NCBI GenBank assembly: GCA_943331195.2 | Contig: CALQKQ020000071.1 | Coordinates: forward strand, 1 to 11,135 | Origin: Akkermansia muciniphila | GTDB taxonomy: Bacteria; Verrucomicrobiota; Verrucomicrobiia; Verrucomicrobiales; V1-33 | DNA: 11,135 nt | Reading direction: 5' to 3' | Shown: piece after piece, positions 6,909-11,135 of the stretch | How positions within the stretch are numbered: position 1 is the stretch's first letter | How the letters are laid out: each line of letters opens with the position of its first letter | Position numbers and translations under genes: made by a program | The notes under the pieces: generated by a model | What the model saw: the letters and a program-made list of their open reading frames with translations, nothing else | Databases searched by the model: none | What the model was told of the DNA's origin: nothing

Positions 6909-8336
6909 ATGTGCGCGATGGGTTTCCTGTCAGCCGAGGTGGATCCGTGGGCGGTGTTGGGCAGTGTGCTGCTGCTGCTGCAGTGGGCCATGATCCCCCA
7001 CTTGCTCGGGCAGCGCAACAAGTCCCCGAACGCGACGCTGGCTTGGCTGTGGGCGATTTTGCTTTTTCCGATGGTGGGTGGGGTGGCCTACTTTTTGTTG
7101 GGATCGGAGCGGGTTTACCGCCGCCGCTTGAAAGTGGTGCGGGATTTTGAGTCGCGCAGCCACCGGCCTGGGATGGCGGTGCCCTGTCCGCATTTTGCGC
7201 AGGTTCCGGAAATGGAGCGCATCAATGGGATGCCGCCGACGGGGGGCAACCAGGCGGAACTTTTGGGGGACGGGCCGTCCTTTTTTGCGGCTCTGCTGCG
7301 GGTCATTGCGGAGGCTGAGCACCACTTGCACTTAGAGTTTTACATTTGGGCGGCGGATGCGGCGGGTTGCCGGGTGCGCGACGCCCTGGTGGCGGCGGCG
7401 CGCCGCGGCGTGGAAGTGCGGGTGCTGTTGGATGAGATTGGATCCCTGGGCACGCGGCGCGCCTTTTTTGGGAGCCTGGAGGAAGCGGGCGGTCACTTTT
7501 CGTGGTTTCACACCTTTTCGCCTTGGCGGGGGCGCCTGAACCTCAATTTGCGAAATCACCGCAAGTTGGTCATCGCCGACGGAGTGCAGGCTCTGACGGG
7601 CGGGATGAACATTGCGGACGACTATTGGACCGGCTGCAAGGGGCCGCCCTATCGGGACGTCCATCTGTTGGTCGTGGGGCCGGTGGTGGGGCAGTTGGCG
7701 GGGGTTTTTGCGGAGGATTGGTATTTTGCCAGCGGCGAGGCGCTATTGGGAGGGGAAGCCTATTATCCGGCTCCTTGGACGGGAGGCGACGTGGAAATGC
7801 AAGTGGTCCCGGGCGGTCCGGACAACGATCTCAACGAAATCCAACTGAGTGTTTTAGTGATGCTGCAGCGCTGCCAGCGCAGCCTGCGGCTGATGACGCC
7901 TTACTTTGCGCCCGAAGAGGCGGTGCTCTCCGCGATACAGTTGGCGGCGATGCGCGGCGTGGCCATTGAGCTGATGGTGCCGGCTCGGGGCGACCATCTC
8001 TATCTCACCCACGTGACGCGGTCTTACTACGAGCGGCTGCTGCCTTTTGGGGTGCGCATTTTCGAATACCAGCCCAGCCTGCTCCACGCCAAGGTGGGCA
8101 TCATTGACGGCCACAGTGCCCTGTGCGGCAGCGCCAACTTCGACGTCCGCTCCTTGCGCATCAACTTCGAGCTCAACCTGGTGCTGTACTCGCCCCGCCT
8201 CGCGGCGGAACTGGATGAGCTCTTCGAGGTCAATCTGCGGGACTGTGAGGAAGTGACGCTGCCAAGCTATGCCGCGCGCCCGTTTCGGCACCGCCTCATG
8301 GAAGTGCTCTTCCGCCCCCTGACCTCCACGCTGTGA
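6909..8336 (+). CDS. cls: Cardiolipin synthase, two-HKD phospholipase D family (ClsA-like)
   Basis: This 475-residue membrane enzyme is expected to condense two phosphatidylglycerol molecules into cardiolipin and glycerol. Architecture matches ClsA: two N-terminal membrane helices (about 15-32 and 43-64), then two phospholipase D domains. HKD1 is NHRKLVIADG (216-225: His217, Lys219, Asp224) followed by GGMN; HKD2 is LLHAKVGIIDG (391-401: His393, Lys395, Asp400) followed by GSANFDVRS. Start choice: ATG at 6909 is preceded by AGGATAGGG (6894-6902); TTG at 6903 and ATG at 6918 are alternatives. The gene is 13 bp after the protease gene and probably co-transcribed. Oddity: the first 70 codons strongly favour G at the third position (roughly 43 G-ending to 15 C-ending), whereas the last 85 favour C (roughly 45 to 28), so the compositional switch of the window falls inside this intact gene. 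Confidence 0.95.
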   Translation: MCAMGFLSAEVDPWAVLGSVLLLLQWAMIPHLLGQRNKSPNATLAWLWAILLFPMVGGVAYFLLGSERVYRRRLKVVRDFESRSHRPGMAVPCPHFAQVPEMERINGMPPTGGNQAELLGDGPSFFAALLRVIAEAEHHLHLEFYIWAADAAGCRVRDALVAAARRGVEVRVLLDEIGSLGTRRAFFGSLEEAGGHFSWFHTFSPWRGRLNLNLRNHRKLVIADGVQALTGGMNIADDYWTGCKGPPYRDVHLLVVGPVVGQLAGVFAEDWYFASGEALLGGEAYYPAPWTGGDVEMQVVPGGPDNDLNEIQLSVLVMLQRCQRSLRLMTPYFAPEEAVLSAIQLAAMRGVAIELMVPARGDHLYLTHVTRSYYERLLPFGVRIFEYQPSLLHAKVGIIDGHSALCGSANFDVRSLRINFELNLVLYSPRLAAELDELFEVNLRDCEEVTLPSYAARPFRHRLMEVLFRPLTSTL

Positions 8337-8341
8337 AGGCG

Positions 8342-8377
8342 CGGGCCCGGCCCGGGAAGGGGGCCCGGGGATGTTTT
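8342..8377 (+). terminator. Probable intrinsic terminator after cls
   Basis: An all-GC inverted repeat CGGGCCC (8342-8348) / GGGCCCG (8361-8367) starts 5 bp after the cls stop. It is followed by GGGATGTTTT, so a short T run (8374-8377) lies a few bases beyond the stem. Several alternative pairings among the CCCGGG blocks are possible, all giving a very stable hairpin. The short, displaced T run keeps confidence moderate. Confidence 0.45.
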
Positions 8378-8387
8378 CGGGCGGGGG

Positions 8388-8423
8388 GTGACCAGGCGTG
8401 ACAGAAACGTGACAAGGTATCAT
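8388..8423 (+). promoter_or_regulatory. Putative activator-dependent promoter with three GTGAC repeats (PHO-box-like)
   Basis: Three direct repeats GTGACC (8388), GTGACA (8398) and GTGACA (8409) are spaced 10 and 11 bp, so they lie on one DNA face. They are followed by TATCAT (8418-8423), which matches the -10 consensus at five of six bases; no good -35 hexamer exists because the repeats occupy that place. Read on the other strand, two units give TTGTCAC-N4-CTGTCAC, close to the 7+4+7 design of the enterobacterial PHO box. The orientation is opposite to the downstream gene. A start site near 8430 would leave a leader of about 50 nt before the small gene at 8483. Confidence 0.4.
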
Positions 8424-8444
8424 TGGCGCAATGTGCGTCTGAGT

Positions 8445-8469
8445 GGTTAGTGTTGGACGTCGACTAACC
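8445..8469. promoter_or_regulatory. 7-bp dyad in the leader of the small gene
   Basis: GGTTAGT (8445-8451) and ACTAACC (8463-8469) form a perfect inverted repeat with an 11-nt loop containing GACGTC. It ends 13 bp before the ATG at 8483 and just before the AGGA ribosome-binding sequence. It could be an operator for a dimeric regulator or an mRNA hairpin near the ribosome binding site. No T tract follows, so it is not a terminator. Confidence 0.4.
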
Positions 8470-8482
8470 CTAGGATTCTCCC

Positions 8483-8683
8483 ATGATTATCCCCATCCAA
8501 ATGACCCCGCCTGAAGAGACGGCGCTCCAGCCCCTGCGCGAAGTGGGCAACAATGCCAAGACCCAGTTTTGGGACATGGAGGACGTGATGCAGGCCCTGC
8601 GCGTCGCCAACCGCCGCGGCATCCCCTTGCAGCAGCTCTGCTCCCAACCTGGCCCCGACCCCAGCCTGCGCCAGGCCAGCTGA
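8483..8683 (+). CDS. Small protein of unknown function (66 aa)
   Basis: I do not recognise this protein. It begins MIIPIQMTPPEE, has a central region (about 15-50) likely to form helices (QFWDMEDVMQALRVANRRG, 28-46), one cysteine (53) and a Pro-rich tail. There is no signal peptide or membrane segment, so it is probably cytoplasmic. Reasons to call it real: an AGGA sequence (8472-8475) sits 7 nt before the ATG, codon third positions are strongly G/C like its neighbours, and a plausible promoter precedes it (8388-8423). It stands alone between the cls terminator and a second hairpin with T tract. The spacing of hydrophobic and charged residues in MEDVMQALRVANRRGIPLQQ is reminiscent of small helix-turn-helix segments, but this is only an impression. 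Confidence 0.55.
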   Translation: MIIPIQMTPPEETALQPLREVGNNAKTQFWDMEDVMQALRVANRRGIPLQQLCSQPGPDPSLRQAS

Positions 8684-8706
8684 GCGCGCGGCGCTTCTCC
8701 TGATCC

Positions 8707-8741
8707 GGCCTTGCAAAAGCCCTGGTTCAGGCCACTTTTTT
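8707..8741 (+). terminator. Hairpin with T6 tract abutting the yceD start
   Basis: The sequence offers nested pairings: GGCCT (8707-8711) with AGGCC (8729-8733), CCTG (8721-8724) with CAGG (8728-8731), and AAAAG (8715-8719) with CTTTT (8735-8739). Six thymines occupy 8736-8741, three bases before the yceD ATG. It would terminate the small gene, yet leaves no room for a separate yceD promoter, so partial termination or attenuation ahead of yceD-rpmF is possible. The stem is short, so confidence is limited. Confidence 0.4.
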
Positions 8742-8744
8742 GAC

Positions 8745-9254
8745 ATGCCGAAGCTTCTGGTAACCCTGAGCGACCTCCCCGTGGAGGGGCGCGTATTTTC
8801 AGGCGAAATTCGCCCCGATCTGTTTGGACTGACCGGGCCATATGATCCTCAGTTTGTGCCCCCGCTGCACTATGAAGTGCAGGTGCGCCGCGACGACGGG
8901 GACGTGATTGTCGAAGGCAAGTTGGAGGCGCGGTTTCAATTGCAGTGCTCCCGCTGCGCCGCGCGGCTCCCCTGGCGGGTGCGGATGGAGCCCTATTTCA
9001 GCTGCGAAGAGCAGGAAGGTGATACACTGGACTTGACAGCGCAGTTTCGCGAAGATATTCTGTTGGCCCTTCCCGGTTACCCACGCTGCGAGGAGTCCAA
9101 TGTCGAACCTCAGCCCTGTCAAAAGGAAGGCGCGTTCGCTCCCGACAGCGAATTCGTTCCGCTGACTGGGGAGGAACCATCGGACGCCCCCCAGCCAGAT
9201 GTCTGGCAAGTCCTCGATCACCTTCCTCCGGGCGGGCCTTTGCCTGACCGATAA
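8745..9254 (+). CDS. yceD: YceD/DUF177 family protein, ribosome-assembly associated
   Basis: This 169-residue cytoplasmic protein belongs to the YceD (DUF177) family, encoded next to rpmF across bacteria. Members are linked to 23S rRNA accumulation and large-subunit assembly; the biochemical activity is not settled. Family features visible here are the metal-binding-like QCSRCAARLP (67-76) with Cys68 and Cys71, LDLTAQFREDILLALPGYPRC (95-115), and a second Cys pair at 115 and 125 (RCEES...QPC). The C-terminal 40 residues are Pro/Glu/Asp-rich and variable in the family. The rpmF ATG is 27 bp downstream, the standard operon arrangement. There is no Shine-Dalgarno; a T6 run lies directly upstream of the ATG. 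No alternative in-frame ATG exists before residue 81, so the start is secure. Confidence 0.9.
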   Translation: MPKLLVTLSDLPVEGRVFSGEIRPDLFGLTGPYDPQFVPPLHYEVQVRRDDGDVIVEGKLEARFQLQCSRCAARLPWRVRMEPYFSCEEQEGDTLDLTAQFREDILLALPGYPRCEESNVEPQPCQKEGAFAPDSEFVPLTGEEPSDAPQPDVWQVLDHLPPGGPLPDR

Positions 9255-9281
9255 TCCTCTCAACCTCAACTCCCCCATCCC

Positions 9282-9467
9282 ATGGCCGTTCCAAAACGCA
9301 AATCTTCCCGCAGCAAGCAAAAAATCCGCGCCGCCTCCCACCGCTGGCACGCGCCGAAGCTGAATTCCTGTTCCAACTGCGGTTCTGCAGTGCCTTCCCA
9401 TATCGTGTGCCCTTCCTGCGGCACCTATAAGGGCCGCAAGATCATTGAAGTCGCCGAAATCGCTTAA
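9282..9467 (+). CDS. rpmF: 50S ribosomal protein L32 (bL32)
   Basis: A 61-residue basic protein of the large ribosomal subunit. The N-terminus MAVPKRKSSRSKQKIRAASH is the hallmark of bL32, and a zinc-ribbon is formed by Cys30, Cys33, Cys43 and Cys46 (CSNC...CPSC). It is the four-cysteine, zinc-binding form rather than the cysteine-free paralogue some bacteria induce in zinc starvation. It follows yceD by 27 bp in the conserved yceD-rpmF pair. The fabH/plsX genes that often follow are absent; a terminator lies 68 bp downstream of the stop. No Shine-Dalgarno is visible in the C-rich leader. Confidence 0.97.
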   Translation: MAVPKRKSSRSKQKIRAASHRWHAPKLNSCSNCGSAVPSHIVCPSCGTYKGRKIIEVAEIA

Positions 9468-9500
9468 GTCGATCTCGTTGCTTTCGTCGATCTCGTCGCT
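9468..9500 (+). repeat. Near-perfect 15-bp direct repeat right after rpmF
   Basis: GTCGATCTCGTTGCT (9468-9482) and GTCGATCTCGTCGCT (9486-9500) differ at one base and are 18 bp apart. The preceding 18 bp (9449-9466, the end of rpmF) share about 11 of 18 positions in the same register, suggesting a triplication of an 18-bp unit that started in the rpmF 3' end. Confidence 0.6.
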
Positions 9501-9535
9501 GTAGGGTCCGCAGGGAGATTCCCTGAGGCCTGGAT

Positions 9536-9571
9536 CGCCGGTCATCCCTCGGGGTGACCGGCGCTTTGCTT
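9536..9571 (+). terminator. Intrinsic terminator of yceD-rpmF
   Basis: A perfect 9-bp stem CGCCGGTCA (9536-9544) / TGACCGGCG (9555-9563) has a loop that can pair further (TCC with GGG), giving a stem of about 12 bp with a CTCG-type tetraloop. It is followed by CTTTGCTT, a weak T tract. The stem strength and position after a ribosomal operon support termination; the interrupted T tract is less than ideal. Confidence 0.65.
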
Positions 9572-9767
9572 GGCGTCTTATGGCCGGTTTTTTGGCCAGC
9601 CTGAGGGTCGAGTGCCGACTTCGCTGCGCGGGGAAGTAGGCAGCGCCGGGGCCGTGGCGCGGTTGCTGGCGTGGCGCCGTCGGTTTTCCTGATAACCGGC
9701 CCGAAGCCTGCTGCGTATGCTTGGGGTGAAGGGTTGATTTCGCAGCCCTGCTTTTCCTTTGCTTGCC

Positions 9768-10976
9768 ATGTCCCGCCACACCTTGCTTCTCCAGTCCACC
9801 TGTTGTGCCGCCGCTATTGCGGGGTCCTTCCTGCTCGGCCGGGCCACGTCTCCTTCCGGCGGGGCCCTCGGGGCGGCGGCGGCGCCAACCCGGACCGTCC
9901 GTCTGGCGGCGGATTCTCCTCTGGGAAGCAGGCCGATCTCCGCCGCCGCCACGCCCGAGGAAGCGGCCCAGGCCGCCCTGGCTGCCCGCTTGAAAGCGCC
10001 CACTCCTGAGCAAGCGCAGGTGCGCTTGAAGGCCATCTTCGAGAATAGCGATCCAGTGGGCCGCATGACTGATTTTTTGGGTTTTCTCAAAACCCTGGAT
10101 AGCAATGAGGCCCGCAGCGCGGCGCTCGGCACCTTGATGGAAAATTTCAATCCGCGCGAGCGGGCGCGGGAGTTGAATATGTTGATGAGCCAATGGGCTG
10201 GGGCGGATCCGGCCGCCGCGCTGGCGTCGGTGAAGGACAGCAAGGAATGGCCTGGGCAAATGGCCGCCTCTACCGTGCTCACCAAGTGGGTGGCCTCCAA
10301 CCCCGACGCCGCCATTGCCTGGGCCGCGGAGAACGGCAAAGCAGCGGATCAGACGGAAAACGGCAACTACTACATGGTCGGTTTGCTGGGCGCGCTGGCC
10401 AAGACCGACCTGGACCGCGCCGCGACCCTAGCGCAGTCCATGAACCGCAGTCGCGCGCGGGGCGACGCTATGGACCGGGTGCTGGATCAATATTTGACGC
10501 AGCGCTCGCCCGAGGCCACGCAAGCCTGGGCCGCTAGCTTGGGGGCGAGCCCTTTCAAGGACGGGGTGCAAAGCCGCTTGGCGGGGCGCCTTGCGGACAA
10601 GGATGCTCCGGCGGCAGCGGCCTGGGCGAGCACCCTGCCAGACTCGGAAAACAAACCTAAAGTCCTCTCCGAAGTGGTGCAGCGCTGGTCCCGGGAGCAG
10701 CCTAACGAAGCCGGGGCCTGGCTCAATCAGTTCCCCGTTTCTCCCGCGACAGACGAACCCCGCGAGGCCTTCGCCATGCAGGTGCAAAAATCCGACCCCG
10801 AAGCAGCCATCGCCTGGGCCGCCACCATCACCGACGCCGAGCGCCGGGAGCGGGCCACCCGGGACCTCCTGCGCAGTTGGAGCGAGCGCGAACCCGAACA
10901 AGCGCGCCAGTGGGTCGATAGCAGCCAACTGTCCCCGCGTCTCAAGCAGCGCTACGGCACCAAGCCCAACGGCTGA
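9768..10976 (+). CDS. Exported or anchored alpha-helical repeat protein (about eight 32-residue repeats)
   Basis: This 402-residue protein has an N-terminal hydrophobic segment (about 5-24, TLLLQSTCCAAAIAGSFLLG) acting as signal peptide or membrane anchor; Cys12/Cys13 do not form a clean lipobox. After an Ala/Ser/Pro-rich linker, from about residue 143 to the end it is built of about eight repeats of roughly 32 residues with the pattern W....P.AA.AWA..L: for example QWAGADPAAALASV (142), KWVASNPDAAIAWAA (173), QYLTQRSPEATQAWA (241), RLADKDAPAAAAWAS (274), RWSREQPNEAGAWLN (306), QVQKSDPEAAIAWAA (338), SWSEREPEQARQWVD (370). This predicts an alpha-solenoid like HEAT or TPR folds, suited to protein binding; no catalytic motif is seen. 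I associate similar proteins with Verrucomicrobia, mostly uncharacterised. The ATG at 9768 has no Shine-Dalgarno; a TTG at 9759 is a less likely start. It stands alone between a terminator and tRNA-Ser. Confidence 0.8.
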   Translation: MSRHTLLLQSTCCAAAIAGSFLLGRATSPSGGALGAAAAPTRTVRLAADSPLGSRPISAAATPEEAAQAALAARLKAPTPEQAQVRLKAIFENSDPVGRMTDFLGFLKTLDSNEARSAALGTLMENFNPRERARELNMLMSQWAGADPAAALASVKDSKEWPGQMAASTVLTKWVASNPDAAIAWAAENGKAADQTENGNYYMVGLLGALAKTDLDRAATLAQSMNRSRARGDAMDRVLDQYLTQRSPEATQAWAASLGASPFKDGVQSRLAGRLADKDAPAAAAWASTLPDSENKPKVLSEVVQRWSREQPNEAGAWLNQFPVSPATDEPREAFAMQVQKSDPEAAIAWAATITDAERRERATRDLLRSWSEREPEQARQWVDSSQLSPRLKQRYGTKPNG

Positions 10977-11047
10977 GGCGGCATCGCCCCCTTGCAATGT
11001 CACAGGCTTTGGGAGAAAGATCGGCGTATGGCATCGGTGCCTTATCA

Positions 11048-11135
11048 GGAGGGGTGGTCGAGTGGTTTATGGCTGCAGTCTTGAAAACTGCCGTAGGGTA
11101 ACCTACCGTGGGTTCGAATCCCACCCCCTCCGCCA
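11048..11135 (+). tRNA. tRNA-Ser(UGA)
   Basis: All parts of a type II tRNA are present. Acceptor GGAGGGG (11048-11054) pairs with CCCCTCC (11125-11131), with discriminator G at 11132 and CCA encoded at 11133-11135. The anticodon stem GCAGT/ACTGC flanks the loop CTTGAAA (11080-11086), giving anticodon TGA (11082-11084), which reads UCA/UCG-type serine codons. A long variable arm (CGTAGG-GTAA-CCTACCG) and T arm GTGGG-TTCGAAT-CCCAC (11108-11124) fit serine. The window ends exactly on the terminal A. Confidence 0.97.

Larger units (their letters stand above)
9468..9767. other. Noncoding gap between rpmF and the repeat-protein gene
   Basis: This 300-bp stretch holds the direct repeat at 9468-9500, a small hairpin CAGGGA-GAT-TCCCTG (9511-9525), the strong terminator hairpin at 9536-9563, and a second inverted repeat with T6 (9557-9593). 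From about 9600 to 9767 I see no gene, no clear promoter hexamers and no RNA I recognise; the sequence is GC-rich with short G/C blocks. The promoter of the downstream gene must lie here unless read-through supplies it. Confidence 0.6.

Noticed and set aside
8421..8480. dif-like XerCD site near the skew switch
   Set aside because: No stretch resembles the two 11-bp half-sites around a 6-bp centre; the dyad at 8445-8469 has different arms and spacing.
8799..10259. A 486-codon open frame on the minus strand spanning yceD, rpmF and the repeat-protein gene
   Set aside because: Three well-supported plus-strand genes and a strong terminator lie within it; its translation is Arg/Gly/Pro-rich with no recognisable domain.
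10992..11032. Possible promoter for tRNA-Ser (TTGCAA; TATGGC)
   Set aside because: No pair of hexamers has both acceptable match and 16-18 bp spacing.
11048..11135. Attachment site of an integrative element at the tRNA-Ser 3' end
   Set aside because: tRNA 3' ends are common integration sites, but the window stops at the CCA and shows no integrase or repeated tRNA end.

Overview
The window looks like chromosomal housekeeping DNA from a GC-rich member of the Verrucomicrobiota or a related PVC-group bacterium. This placement is an inference from three features: a PEP-CTERM exported protein, a TonB-like anchor fused to a squalene-cyclase-type toroid, and a W...DP.AA..WA repeat protein of a kind I associate with Verrucomicrobia. 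I see no insertion sequences, integrases, phage genes or CRISPR array.

Layout. Positions 20-1837 (minus strand) carry an AK1-like adenylate kinase followed 15 bp later by a MetX-family acyltransferase. A 114-bp divergent gap separates them from a plus-strand run at 1952-8336: rdgB (nucleotide-pool sanitation), a membrane-anchored alpha/alpha-toroid protein, tatD, yggS (PLP homeostasis), an exported PEP-CTERM trypsin-like protease, and a two-HKD cardiolipin synthase. Spacings of 13-95 bp suggest partial co-transcription. A GC-rich hairpin with a T tract follows cls. The next interval (8337-8744) holds a putative regulated promoter with three GTGAC repeats in 10-11 bp register, a 7-bp dyad, a 66-codon unknown gene, and a second hairpin with T6 ending just before yceD. 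Then come the classical yceD-rpmF pair, a strong terminator, a noncoding gap of about 300 bp, an exported or anchored protein made of about eight 32-residue repeats, and tRNA-Ser(UGA), whose encoded CCA is the last base of the window.

How the genes fit together. Most are independent housekeeping functions: methionine biosynthesis, nucleotide metabolism, PLP homeostasis, membrane lipid and ribosome assembly. Three envelope or exported proteins (toroid, protease, repeat protein) have no assigned role.

The observations I rate highest are these. (1) GC skew changes sign within the window: the plus strand is strongly G-rich over about 1-7700 whatever the gene direction, and neutral to C-rich from about 8000 on, with the flip inside the intact cls gene. 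(2) A TonB-type S-x3-H transmembrane anchor is fused to a toroid lacking the cyclase DxDD motif. (3) A PHO-box-like triple repeat lies at a probable promoter of the unknown small gene. (4) The MetX and adenylate kinase homologues have altered substrate-site residues. I found no convincing wholly new multi-gene system.
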